Counted from the first letter of the stretch, positions 37,457-46,340 are shown. The stretch: DNA of 64,000 bases from Verrucomicrobiota bacterium (GCA_023269615.1 JAHFSY010000006.1:75033-139032), one strand, 5' to 3'. Numbers and translations: made by a program. The notes: generated by a model from the sequence alone, not told the origin.

Positions 37457-37531
37457 GGGATTTTTGACAGGATTTACGGGATGGATGCACAGGATTGGAT
37501 CACGCAGCGCACGGCGCTGCGTGATCCAATC
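37457..37531. repeat. TTTTTGACAGGATTTAC repeat with a perfect 18-bp hairpin
   Basis: TTTTTGACAGGATTTACGGG (37461-37480) precedes a perfect inverted repeat, arms 37493-37510 and 37514-37531, loop ACG. A degenerate inverted relative with the same order lies at 53951-54053. Beyond it, 37561-37672 holds pieces of two other repeat families (CTCGCCGAAGCCTACGGCG and CGCGTTCTTGCGAACGCAGC). Together they account for nearly the whole 300-base space between dapF and dapA. Confidence 0.8.
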
Positions 37532-37732
37532 ATTTGGGATGAGGGCCCCGCCGCGGCGGGTAAACCTTGGCGCCTTCTCGCCTCGCCGAAGCCTACGGCG
37601 TAGCGCGGGTGCGCGAGACTCTCCGAAAGATCTGCGGCCGCGTTCTTGCGAACGCAGCTACGTTTCTGATTCCAGCTGCGGATGAGCATCCTTCCTTGAA
37701 AACCGTCCGCATTCCCGTACACTCCGCGTTCC

Positions 37733-38605
37733 ATGTTCACCGGCACCCATACCGCGATTGTGACACCCTTCCGCAACGGACGGGTGGATGAAGGTGCATT
37801 GCGCAAACTGGTCGCATGGCAGGTTCGATCGGGCGTGGATGGGATTGTGCCGGTTGGCACGACGGGTGAATCGCCCACGCTGGATTGCGAAGAGCACATC
37901 CGCGTGATCGAATTAGTGGTGAAAGCCGCGGCAGGGCGGGTGAAAGTCATTGCCGGCACGGGCGCCAACTGCACGCGCGAGGCGATCGAGCTCACGCGTG
38001 CCGCCGAGCGCGTGGGCGCGGACGCCTCGCTGCAGGTTGCTCCCTATTACAACAAGCCCACGCAGGAAGGGCTTTATCGCCACTTCAAGGCGATTGCGGC
38101 TGCGACCAAACTTCCGCTCATTCTCTACAGCATCCCCGGACGTTGCGGGGTGGAGATCGGCCTCGACACGTGCCGGCGTCTCGCAACCGATTGCCCGACG
38201 ATTGTGGGAATCAAGGAGGCGGGCGGCACGCCGGAACGCGTGAGCCAGTTGCGCGCGGTGCTTCCCCGGTTCACGATCCTTTCGGGTGATGATTCGCTCA
38301 CGCTGCCCTTCATGGCGGTGGGCGCACAGGGAGTGATCAGCGTGGCGTCCAACGTGGCCCCGCGCGAAGTTTCCCAAATGGTGAATGCGTTCGCCCGCGG
38401 CAAAATCGCCGCGGCGCAAAAGCTTCACGCAAAACTGTATCCGATTTTCAAGGACCTCTTCATCGAGACGAATCCGGTTCCCGTCAAGGCTGCCTTGGCG
38501 ATGATGGGTTGGATTCGGGAGGAATATCGCCTGCCGCTTTGCGAGATGGGTGAAGCGAATCGCGAGAAGTTGCGTCGGACGCTGAAGGCGGTAAAATTGA
38601 TCTAA
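37733..38605 (+). CDS. dapA: 4-hydroxy-tetrahydrodipicolinate synthase
   Basis: 290 residues. It condenses pyruvate and aspartate semialdehyde in the lysine/DAP pathway, through a Schiff base. The active site is visible: Lys161 in IVGIKEAGG, Tyr132 in LYSIPGR, VGTTGESPTL and APYYNKPTQEGLY. It starts at ATG 37733 and ends 5 bases before the stop of a convergent gene. Confidence 0.96.
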   Translation: MFTGTHTAIVTPFRNGRVDEGALRKLVAWQVRSGVDGIVPVGTTGESPTLDCEEHIRVIELVVKAAAGRVKVIAGTGANCTREAIELTRAAERVGADASLQVAPYYNKPTQEGLYRHFKAIAAATKLPLILYSIPGRCGVEIGLDTCRRLATDCPTIVGIKEAGGTPERVSQLRAVLPRFTILSGDDSLTLPFMAVGAQGVISVASNVAPREVSQMVNAFARGKIAAAQKLHAKLYPIFKDLFIETNPVPVKAALAMMGWIREEYRLPLCEMGEANREKLRRTLKAVKLI

Positions 38606-38610
38606 CGCGG

Positions 38611-39675
38611 CTACATTCGTTTCTGTGAAATATGGAAACCGACCCTTCGCAATCGCGGCAGGAACTTTTCGAGGGGGACGACATTCTCTGGCGCGAACAC
38701 CCCGGCCCGATTGATTTCACCGCGCGCAAGCATGTCCGTCACGATGGCGGGCGGCCACGCCGTGTCCCAATCGCCGGCGGAGTGTTCTCCCGAACTGAAC
38801 GCCGTACAGTATGCGATCCGTGAAATGTTTTTTGCACCGGAGCATCCACGAACCAGCGCCAGGGTGATCTCGCAGTCGCGAGGATTTGAAATTTGAGATT
38901 TGAAATTTGAGATCGGGAACTTTGGTTTCTTTCCGAGAGCGGCGCGGATGATGTTGTCGGGGAAACCGATTCGAAAGCTCGATTCGCGCACGCCCTTGAA
39001 TGAGCGGGGGAGTGTTGCCACCTCGGAATGAATGGTGCGGAAGATTTTCTGTCGTCCCACGGGCGAGGGAAATGGAAAATGTTCCACGCCGCTGCGCGGT
39101 TTTTCAAAGCGCCATTGCCCGTTGTGATAGATCGCCGGCTTGAGCATGAGTTCCTCGCGGATCGTTCCCACCGCATAGGGCATGGCGTCCGAGACCGGGC
39201 CCCAGGTGCGTCCGCCGACCTTGATGTGGATTTGTTTGACGCACTCCATGGCTTCTGCGGCCCAACGCGCCAGCAGGTTTGCGATGCCGGGCGCGCAACC
39301 CATCCCGAGAACGGCGCACAATCCCTTTTGGCGGAACGCGCGGTCGAGTTTCAACTGGCGACGCGTGTAATGAAACAATCCTCCGAGGTCGAGATAATGG
39401 ATGCGGGCATCGAGTGCTGCGCGCATCACGGGAAGGTTGAAATGGTGGGAGGTGCTGTTGATCACCGCCACGTGCCCGCGCAGCACGCGCACAAGCGCGG
39501 CATGTTTTCGCAGGTCAACCTTCGCAAAACGAACCTTGGGTGGAAGGGATGTCGGCGGCTGGCGATCGGCCACGGTGACGCGCAACCGTGGATTGAGGCG
39601 TCGGAGGCATTTCACGATCACCCGCCCCATCGCGCCGCAACCGCCCAGCACGCAAATCCGTGGAGATGGATTCAT
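38611..39675 (-). CDS. Saccharopine dehydrogenase-like NAD(P)-binding protein
   Basis: 354 residues. The Rossmann start RICVLGGCGAMGRVIVKCL and VINSTSHHFNLPVMRAALDARIHYLDLGGLF followed by LGMGCAPGIANLLARWA resembles the saccharopine dehydrogenase/carboxynorspermidine dehydrogenase group, whose members catalyse oxidative or reductive C-N bond chemistry. The exact reaction is unknown. Oddly, the stretch FPISNFKSQISNPRD corresponds to DNA repeat units (AATTTGAGATTTGAAATTT) within the coding frame at 38884-38914, suggesting a repeat insertion that kept the frame. Convergent with dapA. Confidence 0.78.
   Translation of the reverse strand: MNPSPRICVLGGCGAMGRVIVKCLRRLNPRLRVTVADRQPPTSLPPKVRFAKVDLRKHAALVRVLRGHVAVINSTSHHFNLPVMRAALDARIHYLDLGGLFHYTRRQLKLDRAFRQKGLCAVLGMGCAPGIANLLARWAAEAMECVKQIHIKVGGRTWGPVSDAMPYAVGTIREELMLKPAIYHNGQWRFEKPRSGVEHFPFPSPVGRQKIFRTIHSEVATLPRSFKGVRESSFRIGFPDNIIRAALGKKPKFPISNFKSQISNPRDCEITLALVRGCSGAKNISRIAYCTAFSSGEHSAGDWDTAWPPAIVTDMLARGEINRAGVFAPENVVPLEKFLPRLRRVGFHISQKRM
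38884..38914. repeat. AAATTTGAGATTTG repeat inside a coding sequence
   Basis: Two and a half direct units of ATTTGAAATTTGAG lie inside the saccharopine-dehydrogenase-like gene and are translated (SNFKSQISN on the opposite strand). A related GAAATTTGAGGTGG occurs at 39688-39701, just upstream of the same gene. Confidence 0.65.
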
Positions 39676-39735
39676 GGACGAACGTTAGAAATTTGAGGTG
39701 GAAAATGGAAGGAGGAATGGGCGTGCCCCCGGGGA

Positions 39736-39769
39736 TTTTGACAGAATGGACAGAATAAGCAGAATGTCT
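39736..39769. repeat. TTTTGACAGAAT-type repeat
   Basis: TTTTGACAGAATGGACAGAA then TAAGCAGAAT is an array of ACAGAAT-like units. It is almost the same as 50467-50498 upstream of the hydrolase gene and related to the TTTTTGACAGGATTTAC repeats at 37461 and (inverted) 54030. It precedes murA by over 200 bases. Confidence 0.6.
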
Positions 39770-39984
39770 GAAAGAAACCGATGGTCGGATGCGATTAAAT
39801 TAAAAGGATGAAATTTGAAACTTTGAATGCTCCCGTCGCGCGGCTCTCGGAATCGTCGCCCGTCACGTACTGCCTTGGTTTCTCGTCCCCGACGGTGCTG
39901 GATCAACCGCCCTCTGCCCCATTGGAAACGCGGAGTGACCGCATCGGGCTTGAAATTACGCCGGCCATGCAAGAGGCTCGGGGA

Positions 39985-41253
39985 ATGGATCGAATTCTCA
40001 TTCAGGGTGGTGTGCCGCTTCGGGGTGAAGTGGAGATCAGCGGGTCGAAAAATTCCGCGCTGCCCATCCTTGCCGCCACGCTGCTCACTTCCGAGCCGTG
40101 TGTCATCCGACATGTTCCTGACCTGAGCGACGTTCGCTTCATGCTCGATATTCTCAGCCATCTCGGTGCGGAGGTTTCCCAGCCTGACAAAAACACGGTG
40201 CGTATCCACGCGCGGAAGGTCGAGGGCGTGGCGCCGTATGATCTCGTCCGCAAAATGCGCGCCTCGGTCTGCCTGCTCGGGCCGCTGCTCGGACGGCTGA
40301 AGGCTTGCAAGGTGTCGGTCCCCGGCGGCTGCGTGATCGGGCCTCGTCCGATTGATTTGCACATCAAGGGGCTCAACGCCCTCGGTGCGGAGATCACGGT
40401 GGAGGAGGGATATGTTGTTTCGCATGCCAAGGAATTGCACGGCACCACGCTCACGCTCGGGGGACGTCACGGTTCCACGGTTCTGGGCACGGACAACGTG
40501 ATGATGGCCGCGGTGCTGGCGCAAGGCACCACGGTGATCGAGAACTCCGCCTGCGAGCCCGAGGTGGTGGACCTTGCCGACTTCCTGATTTCCATGGGCG
40601 CACGCATCACGGGGCATGGCACGCCCACGATCACGGTGCACGGAGTGGAAAAACTTCATGGAAGCGATTACCGCGTGATCGCCGACCGGATCGAGGCCGG
40701 CACATTTCTCGTGGCCGCAGCCATCACGAAGGGGGATGTGACCCTGAAAAACATCTCGCCCCAGCATTTGCAGTCCGTGCTCCGATTTCTGGAGGACTCT
40801 GGATTCAAAGTGGAATGCAAGGGCAACGATGTGAGGATCAGTTGCAACGGCGCGACGCAGGCGAAGGATTTTGCGACGAGCCCCTATCCCGGTTTCCCCA
40901 CCGACATGCAGGCGCAGATGATGACGCTGATGAGCGTGACGCCCGGCGTGAGCGTGGTGACCGAGCGCGTATTTCCCGACCGCTTCATGCACGTGGCCGA
41001 AATGCAGCGCATGGGCGCGCAGATCGAAATGGAAGGCGCAACCGCCGTGGTGAAAGGCGTGGACCATCTGAGCGCCGCCCCCGTGATGGCGTCCGATTTG
41101 CGAGCCTCCGCCGCGCTGGTGCTCGCGGGCCTGGTGGCAAAAGGCACAACAGAAATTCTCCGCGTCTATCACATCGACCGTGGCTACGAGCACATTGACG
41201 ACAAGTTGCGCAAGCTCGGGGCGAAGATTGAGCGGGTGAGCGGGGGAGGGTGA
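39985..41253 (+). CDS. murA: UDP-N-acetylglucosamine 1-carboxyvinyltransferase
   Basis: 422 residues from ATG 39985, chosen because GAGG lies 8 bases upstream and the family begins MDRILIQGG; an open extension of 59 codons is not family-like. MurA transfers enolpyruvate from PEP to UDP-GlcNAc, the first committed step of peptidoglycan synthesis. Visible motifs are SGSKNSALPILAA, the catalytic Cys116 in PGGCVIGPRPIDLH (the fosfomycin target), DRIEAGTFLVAAA and FPTDMQAQMM. Length matches the family. Followed by a VapBC-like module. Confidence 0.95.
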   Translation: MDRILIQGGVPLRGEVEISGSKNSALPILAATLLTSEPCVIRHVPDLSDVRFMLDILSHLGAEVSQPDKNTVRIHARKVEGVAPYDLVRKMRASVCLLGPLLGRLKACKVSVPGGCVIGPRPIDLHIKGLNALGAEITVEEGYVVSHAKELHGTTLTLGGRHGSTVLGTDNVMMAAVLAQGTTVIENSACEPEVVDLADFLISMGARITGHGTPTITVHGVEKLHGSDYRVIADRIEAGTFLVAAAITKGDVTLKNISPQHLQSVLRFLEDSGFKVECKGNDVRISCNGATQAKDFATSPYPGFPTDMQAQMMTLMSVTPGVSVVTERVFPDRFMHVAEMQRMGAQIEMEGATAVVKGVDHLSAAPVMASDLRASAALVLAGLVAKGTTEILRVYHIDRGYEHIDDKLRKLGAKIERVSGGG

Positions 41254-41343
41254 GGGAATTTCGGATTGCGGATGTCGGATTGCGGAATGGGGGCGGGGAA
41301 TGTCTCACGGAGACCGGTCTGGTTGCTTTCTTGAAGTTGTCGC

Positions 41344-41379
41344 TTGACGGCAGTCAAAACGTTAGACATATTGTTAAAC
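41344..41379 (+). promoter_or_regulatory. Promoter and candidate operators of the VapBC-like operon
   Basis: TTGACG (41344-41349) is followed after 17 bases by CATATT (41367-41372), and the ATG lies 7 bases further, so the transcript would be leaderless. TTGAC-GGCA-GTCAA (41344-41357) covers the -35 and the imperfect dyad GTTAGACATATTGTTAAAC (41361-41379) covers the -10. Both are candidate sites for autoregulation by the toxin-antitoxin complex. Confidence 0.5.
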
Positions 41380-41628
41380 ATGAAGACAGCGACCATACGG
41401 CAGGTGCAGCATCACTTGAAGGATGTGCTGCGGTGGGTGCATCAGGGGGAGGAGGTGGTGATCACGAACCGTCATGAGGCGGTGGCGCGGATCGTGCCTT
41501 CGAATCTGCCCCGTCCACAGAAGGTCCGGTGGCCGGATATCGAGGCGAGGTTGAGGCTGACATTTGGAAAGCGCCGTCCGCTGAAAAAGAACCCGGTACT
41601 GGTCGAGCGTGAGGAATCCTCCTGGTGA
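41380..41628 (+). CDS. Phd/VapB-type antitoxin
   Basis: 82 residues from ATG 41380. KTATIRQVQHHLKDVLRWVHQGEEVVITNRHEAVARIVP is the Phd/YefM-type DNA-binding fold, in which strand and helix alternate and I/V-T-x-x-x-x-x-VARIVP is typical. The C-terminal part (RWPDIEARLRLTFGKRRPLK) should wrap the PIN toxin. Its stop overlaps the toxin GTG start. It probably represses the operon through the dyads upstream. Confidence 0.88.
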   Translation: MKTATIRQVQHHLKDVLRWVHQGEEVVITNRHEAVARIVPSNLPRPQKVRWPDIEARLRLTFGKRRPLKKNPVLVEREESSW

Positions 41629-42059
41629 GTGCTTACGCTGACACGAGTTTCCTCGTTGCGATCTATCTTTCGGATGCGCACACGCCCCGGGCTGCCACAG
41701 CGCTTCGAAGGTTGACATTACCCTTGCCATTTACGCCTTGGACGAGGTTGGAACTGCGAAACGCGATCCATCTGGCGGTGTTTCGGAAGGAGATCCAGCT
41801 GTCTGATCAGAAAGCGGCGCTGAGCCAGGTAGAGGCGGATGTTCGTTCCGGGCTTTTGTCTCAGATCGTTCTCTCGTGGGCGGATGTATATCGCGAAGCC
41901 GAAAGACTGGCAGACCATCACAGCGCCACGCTTGGAAATCGCAGCCTGGATATCCTGCACGTCGCTTCAGCTCTTGTGCATGGTTCAAAGGAAATGCTTA
42001 CTTTCGACAAGCGTCAGGCCGCACTGGCCCGCGCGGCTGGGTTGCGGGTGGGACCGTGA
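41625..42059 (+). CDS. VapC-like PIN-domain toxin
   Basis: 144 residues from a GTG in a GTGA overlap with the antitoxin stop. The PIN acidic residues are visible: Asp6 in YADTSFLVAIY, Glu in RLELRNA, Asp in RSLDILHVASAL and Asp in LTFDKRQ. Such proteins are Mg-dependent ribonucleases, often cleaving tRNA or rRNA. With the Phd-type antitoxin it forms a type II module, one of four complete toxin-antitoxin modules in the window. Confidence 0.9.
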   Translation: MSAYADTSFLVAIYLSDAHTPRAATALRRLTLPLPFTPWTRLELRNAIHLAVFRKEIQLSDQKAALSQVEADVRSGLLSQIVLSWADVYREAERLADHHSATLGNRSLDILHVASALVHGSKEMLTFDKRQAALARAAGLRVGP

Positions 42060-42186
42060 ACGATTGTGGATTTTGGAATTCGAATTGCGGAATGATGCGG
42101 GGAATAATTTGACCCCATCGTTTCTGTTCGAAGCCCCTGACTTTCGGCGCTTGTCCCCCGGTTTTTCAGAGGGTAAAATTCTGCCC

Positions 42187-42813
42187 ATGCAAATCGGGGT
42201 TGTTCGTGTCAACACGGCTCGATGGATGGGGGCTTTGACGGTTGTTTGGGTGGCAGTCATGTTTGCATCCGTCTCGTGCAGTCCCTCCAAATCTACGTTG
42301 AAGCCCGCGACATCCTTGTCACTCTTGGTTGTTCTCTCCAATACAACATTTAAAGTGGGCGATGCCTTTGAACCCAGGGTCTATGTTGTGAATGACACGA
42401 CGAATGACTGGCTGTTCAGCTCACTGTCATACGGCGGTGCGGATGCGATGGTTGCATACACTTTCAAGGACCAAAATGGAGATCCCCAGGGCATGTTTGC
42501 AAACTGGTCCCACGGTGGGATAAGCAGTTTTCCATTTGCGATAACATTTAAGGTGGGGACAACCAACGAACTGCATCCTCCCAAAGTATTCATTCATCGT
42601 CCGCCCGTTCCAGGTTCGGATGGGAGTGTTAGCTACGCAGGCGATGCTTCCTATCTGAAACCCGGCAAGTATAGCTTTCACGCGAGATTGCAGAATTGGG
42701 GGAGTGACGAGATTGAAGCAATACACACTTTTTATTCTACAACCAACGTTTTCCAAGGACAGATGCTTCGAGGAGGTCTTGAGTCCAATGAAATTGTCAT
42801 CGAGGTTCGGTGA
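42187..42813 (+). CDS. Putative lipoprotein or secreted protein of unknown function
   Basis: 208 residues from ATG 42187. The N-terminal hydrophobic segment ends FASVSCSPSK, which could be a signal-peptidase II site although position -3 is Ser rather than Leu. The mature part is beta-rich with an Ig-like look (FKVGDAFEPRVYVVNDTTNDW, LKPGKYSFHARLQNWGSDE). No family recognised. It stands between the VapC gene and a DUF5069 gene. Confidence 0.65.
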   Translation: MQIGVVRVNTARWMGALTVVWVAVMFASVSCSPSKSTLKPATSLSLLVVLSNTTFKVGDAFEPRVYVVNDTTNDWLFSSLSYGGADAMVAYTFKDQNGDPQGMFANWSHGGISSFPFAITFKVGTTNELHPPKVFIHRPPVPGSDGSVSYAGDASYLKPGKYSFHARLQNWGSDEIEAIHTFYSTTNVFQGQMLRGGLESNEIVIEVR

Positions 42814-42986
42814 GTTTTATTCATCCTGCACCAATCCGCAAGGGACAGAGAGGTGATCCGTGTCCAGCCGCGGTAAAAAAAATGATCGGGAAGAGAGGGC
42901 GGCCACATGGGCCGCTACTACAAGCCAGAAGCTTCTCCCCCTTCCGGCTTGAGATGCGCGTTTGCTTCGGTACACTCGCCGACCTC

Positions 42987-43403
42987 ATGAATATTCCCAA
43001 TTTGCGCAGTCCCAAGGACAAGATGGCGGGGTGGGTGCACCTGCCCCGGTTTGTTGACAAGATCCGCCTGCATCTCGCGGGCAAGCTTCCGGAGGATTAT
43101 CAGAAGAATTTTGGGAGCGGCTTTGACGGCTATTGGATCGAGGCTTCCGGTGTTTCCAAGGACGCCTTGATGGAGGTGGTCACGAAGGAGGGGAACGATG
43201 CCGCCGTGGAGGCTTGGGTGAAGGCGAATGTGAAGAAAACCGTGGCCGAGGTGGAGGCGTTCAATCGCAAGGTTCTGAATCGTGGACGCAATGACGACAT
43301 CACGCCGCGGTTGCTGGAGAGAAAAAAAGAGGCGGGATTGGAGAAGCGCGATGACATTCAGACGTTTGTGGATTTTATTGATGCGGATGAAGGACGGTTG
43401 TAA
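42987..43403 (+). CDS. DUF5069-family protein
   Basis: 138 residues from ATG 42987; upstream open frame looks non-coding. SPKDKMAGWVHLPRFVDKIRLHLAGKLPEDYQKNFGSGFDGYWIEASGV is the signature of DUF5069, a small soluble family of unknown function that is common in Verrucomicrobia, Planctomycetes and cyanobacteria. Charged helical C-terminus. Just upstream of ffh but separated by repeat sequence. The 173 bases upstream hold no recognised signal. Confidence 0.8.
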   Translation: MNIPNLRSPKDKMAGWVHLPRFVDKIRLHLAGKLPEDYQKNFGSGFDGYWIEASGVSKDALMEVVTKEGNDAAVEAWVKANVKKTVAEVEAFNRKVLNRGRNDDITPRLLERKKEAGLEKRDDIQTFVDFIDADEGRL

Positions 43404-43476
43404 CGCGGAACGCGGAATTTCTGAAATCCTGAAAATCATGTTAATCCTGTCAAAGAAATCCGGCATAGACCCGGAA

Positions 43477-43495
43477 ACGGGGTCAGCGACCCCGT
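43477..43495. repeat. Small perfect hairpin upstream of ffh
   Basis: ACGGGGTC-AGC-GACCCCGT is a perfect 8-bp inverted repeat ending 15 bases before the ffh start. It is preceded by AATCCTGTCAAAGAAATCC (43444-43462), a piece of the TTTGACAGGATT repeat family. It lies where the ribosome binding site should be, so it could restrict translation of ffh. Confidence 0.5.
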
Positions 43496-43510
43496 CTACA
43501 GTTTAACAGC

Positions 43511-44866
43511 ATGTTCGACGCTCTTTCCAACAAGCTGCAGGATGTTTTCAAGAACCTGCGCGGCTTTGGCAAGCTGAGTGAGTCCAATGTTGCCGATGCG
43601 CTGCGCGAGGTGCGCATCGCGCTGCTTGAAGCGGATGTGAATTATGACGTGGCGGTGAAATTTGTCGCGGACGTCCAGCAGAAGGCTCTTGGGACCGAAG
43701 TGACTCGAAGCGTTTCGCCGGGTCAGCAGGTTGTGAAGGTGATTCATGATGAACTCGTCGCTCTTCTTGGCGGGGCGCAGGCGCCTTTGAATTTGTCCGG
43801 GTCGCCCACGAGGATTTTGATGGTCGGGCTGAATGGCTCGGGCAAAACGACGACCACGGGGAAACTCGCGAAGTTGCTTTCCAGTCAGGGGCGTCAGCCG
43901 CTTCTCGTTGCGTGTGATGTGTATCGTCCCGCGGCGATCGAGCAGCTCAAGACGCTGGGCGCTAGTCTGAACGTGCCGGTCTTTTCACTCATGGGCGAGA
44001 TGGATGTGGCGAAGATTGCGAAGCAGGCATTGAGTTTTGCGGAGGTGCAGAGCCGCAATATTGTGATTTTTGACACGGCGGGGCGGTTTCAGGTGGACGA
44101 GCCGTTGATGGAGGAGTTGGTGCGCGTGAAGGAGGCGGTGAAGCCACAGGAAATCCTGCTGGTGGCCGATTCGGCAACGGGGCAGGAGGCGGCGAACGTG
44201 GCCAAGGTGTTTGATGCGAAGATCGGGCTCACGGGGTTCATTCTTTCCAAGCTGGACGGCGATGCGCGTGGTGGCGCGGCGCTTTCGATTTTCTCCGTGA
44301 CGAAGAAGCCGGTGAAGTTTGTGGGCGTGGGCGAGAAACTGGAGGACCTGGAGCCGTTCCATCCCGACCGCATGGCGTCGCGCATCCTGGGCATGGGCGA
44401 CATTGTTTCGCTGGTGGAGAAGGCGCAGAGCACGGTGGACATGGAAAAGGCGGCGGCGCTGGAGAAGAAGATGAAGTCCAACGACTTCACGCTGCAGGAT
44501 TTCCTCGAGCAGCTGCTGGCGATCCGACAGATGGGGCCGCTGGAGAATCTGCTTGCGATGATCCCCGGCGCGGGTAATATCAAAAATCTGGCCGGTGGTG
44601 GTGAAAAACAATTGATGGGCATCCAGGCCATCATTCAGTCCATGACGGTCAGGGAACGGAAGCATCCCGAGATATTGAACGGGCGACGCCGTTTGCGCAT
44701 CGCGAAGGGCAGCGGCACGTCGGTGACCCAGGTAAACGACTTGTTGAAGCAATTCGGGACGATGCGCAAGATGATGAAAAACATGGGGAGCATGGGCAAG
44801 ATGATGGCCCGCATGGGCGGGATGCCCGGGATGGGCGCCATGCCTCCGATGGGAAAATTTCGATAA
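43511..44866 (+). CDS. ffh: Signal recognition particle protein Ffh
   Basis: 451 residues. Ffh binds the SRP RNA and signal peptides of nascent membrane proteins and is a GTPase. The N-domain (1-90) is followed by the G-domain with P-loop [13 protein letters not shown] (106-118), [16 protein letters not shown] and [10 protein letters not shown], and a methionine-rich M-domain (about 325-451) that ends in [17 protein letters not shown]. First gene of the ffh-rpsP-khpA-trmD-rplS-rnhB block. The SRP RNA gene itself was not found in the window. Confidence 0.97.
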   Translation: MFDALSNKLQDVFKNLRGFGKLSESNVADALREVRIALLEADVNYDVAVKFVADVQQKALGTEVTRSVSPGQQVVKVIHDELVALLGGAQAPLNLSGSPTRILMVGLNGSGKTTTTGKLAKLLSSQGRQPLLVACDVYRPAAIEQLKTLGASLNVPVFSLMGEMDVAKIAKQALSFAEVQSRNIVIFDTAGRFQVDEPLMEELVRVKEAVKPQEILLVADSATGQEAANVAKVFDAKIGLTGFILSKLDGDARGGAALSIFSVTKKPVKFVGVGEKLEDLEPFHPDRMASRILGMGDIVSLVEKAQSTVDMEKAAALEKKMKSNDFTLQDFLEQLLAIRQMGPLENLLAMIPGAGNIKNLAGGGEKQLMGIQAIIQSMTVRERKHPEILNGRRRLRIAKGSGTSVTQVNDLLKQFGTMRKMMKNMGSMGKMMARMGGMPGMGAMPPMGKFR

Positions 44867-44886
44867 AATCAAACAAGCAGAAATAT

Positions 44887-45135
44887 ATGGCAGTACGAAT
44901 CAGATTGAAACGAGTGGGCGGATTGAACGACGCGCATTTCCGAGTGGTGGTGACCGACAAGCGGAGCCCGCGCGACGGTCGCTTCATCGAGGAAATCGGC
45001 ACCTACACGCCGGGCAACGGGGCGAAGCACCTCAAGCTTGATGTGGAACGCGCCAAGGCTTGGATTTCCAAGGGCGCCCAGCCATCCGACACGGTGCGCA
45101 GCCTGCTCAAGAAGGCCGTTAAAGCTGCGGCGTAG
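44887..45135 (+). CDS. rpsP: 30S ribosomal protein S16
   Basis: 82 residues starting [40 protein letters not shown], the S16 signature. It ends in an Ala/Lys tail. It lies 20 bases downstream of ffh with a purine-rich leader, and khpA follows; this is the conserved order in most bacteria. Confidence 0.97.
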   Translation: MAVRIRLKRVGGLNDAHFRVVVTDKRSPRDGRFIEEIGTYTPGNGAKHLKLDVERAKAWISKGAQPSDTVRSLLKKAVKAAA

Positions 45136-45228
45136 TTGCGATTTGCGGCAAAGTGTGCAAGGGTGGCGGATGTTGGACGACTTTCGGAGGGTGGAATTTT
45201 GGATGAACATTCGAATGGAGGAGAGACC

Positions 45229-45543
45229 ATGAAGGCATTCGTGGAATATGTCGTGAAGGCGTTGGTGGATTATCCGGACCAGGTGGATGTGCGCGAAGTG
45301 GAGGGTGAGCGCACCACCGTGTACGAGTTGCGACTCGCAAAGACGGACATCGGCAAGGTCATCGGAAAACAGGGACGGACCATCCAGTCATTACGGACCC
45401 TGGTGAACGGCGCGAGCGCCAAGCAGGGCAAACGTTCCATGGTGGAGATCATCGAGGACAAGCCCTACGAGAAGCCGTCGCAGGAAGCACCGGCGCAACA
45501 ACCAGCCCAGGAATCGCCCCAACCTCCTCCAGTATCCGCTTGA
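45229..45543 (+). CDS. khpA: KH-domain RNA-binding protein KhpA
   Basis: 104 residues from ATG 45229, preceded by GGAGG; upstream open frame is not family-like. The single KH domain has AFVEYVVKALVDYPDQVDV and the GxxG loop in GKVIGKQGRTIQSLRTLV. KhpA is a small global RNA chaperone acting with KhpB. The last 25 residues (QEAPAQQPAQESPQPPP) are a Pro/Gln-rich tail longer than usual. Its place between rpsP and trmD is the conserved one, although rimM, often present here, is absent. Confidence 0.92.
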   Translation: MKAFVEYVVKALVDYPDQVDVREVEGERTTVYELRLAKTDIGKVIGKQGRTIQSLRTLVNGASAKQGKRSMVEIIEDKPYEKPSQEAPAQQPAQESPQPPPVSA

Positions 45544-45551
45544 CCCCAAGG

Positions 45552-45609
45552 ACACGACGGAGCGTGTCCCTCCGCTTTTTCTAGAACGGAGGGACACGCT
45601 CCGTCGTGT
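45552..45609. repeat. Perfect 23-bp inverted repeat (ACACGACGGAGCG family)
   Basis: Arms 45552-45574 and 45587-45609 are perfectly complementary with a 12-base centre (CTTTTTCTAGAA). It sits between khpA and trmD and may attenuate or stabilise the transcript. An interrupted copy of the same sequence is at 55008-55174, where a MITE-like element is inserted after GGACACGACGGAG. Confidence 0.9.
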
Positions 45610-45652
45610 ATGCCATGCACCGAATCCATTTTCCGCCGTCGTCTTGTGAACC

Positions 45653-46339
45653 ATGAAAATTGACATCATCACGCTCTTTCCCCGGATGTTCGAGGGGCCA
45701 CTTGATGAAAGCATACTCAAGCGTGCGCGCGAACGCGGGCTCATCCAGATCGTCGTCCACCAGCTTCGTGAATTTGCCGAGGGCAAGCATCGCATCACCG
45801 ACGACCGTCCGTTTGGCGGCGGGCCGGGCATGGTGATGAAGGTCGAGCCGATGGTGAAGTGCGTGGAGTCGTTGAAGAAGGAGGGTTCGCACGTGGTGTT
45901 GATGGCGCCGCAGGGGCGCAAGCTGGACCAGTCCATGTTGCAGCGGCTTTCCGCGAAGGAGCATCTGATCCTGGTGTGCGGGCATTACGAGGGCGTGGAC
46001 GATCGGGTACGCCAGCTGGTGGTGGACGAGGAGATTTCGATCGGCGATTATGTGCTCACCAACGGCGCGCTTCCCGCGATGATCCTGGTGGACGGCGTGG
46101 CCCGCCTGGTGCCGGGGGTGCTCGGGCACGAGGATTCTGCAAGCGAAGAATCCTTCAGTCAGGGTCTGCTGGAATATCCGCAGTTCACCCGTCCCCCCGA
46201 ATTCCGCGGATTGAAAGTTCCCGACGTGCTGGTTTCCGGAAACCATGAGGAGATCGCGAAATGGCGAAAAAAAATGAGCGAGGAAAAAACGCGCAATGTG
46301 CGGCCGGATTTAGTGAAGGGGGATGCGGGGGAGTCATGA
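45653..46339 (+). CDS. trmD: tRNA (guanine-N1)-methyltransferase TrmD
   Basis: 228 residues. TrmD methylates G37 of tRNAs with a G at position 36, preventing frameshifts. Family features are MKIDIITLFPRMFEGPLDESILKRA, the substrate loop DDRPFGGGPGMVMK, the SPOUT knot with LVCGHYEGVDDRV and EISIGDYVLTNGALPAMILVDGVARLVPGVLG, and the final LVSGNHEEIAKWR. Preceded by a strong hairpin and followed by another repeat before rplS. Confidence 0.97.
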   Translation: MKIDIITLFPRMFEGPLDESILKRARERGLIQIVVHQLREFAEGKHRITDDRPFGGGPGMVMKVEPMVKCVESLKKEGSHVVLMAPQGRKLDQSMLQRLSAKEHLILVCGHYEGVDDRVRQLVVDEEISIGDYVLTNGALPAMILVDGVARLVPGVLGHEDSASEESFSQGLLEYPQFTRPPEFRGLKVPDVLVSGNHEEIAKWRKKMSEEKTRNVRPDLVKGDAGES

Positions 46340-46340
46340 T

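Noticed and set aside
39685..41193. A 502-codon open frame on the minus strand antisense to murA
   Set aside because: Composition is His/Arg-rich with no domain pattern; murA on the other strand has full family signatures. Such frames are common opposite GC-rich genes.
44635..44866. Methionine-rich frame end as a sign of a frameshift in ffh
   Set aside because: A Met/Gly-rich tail is normal for the M-domain of Ffh.
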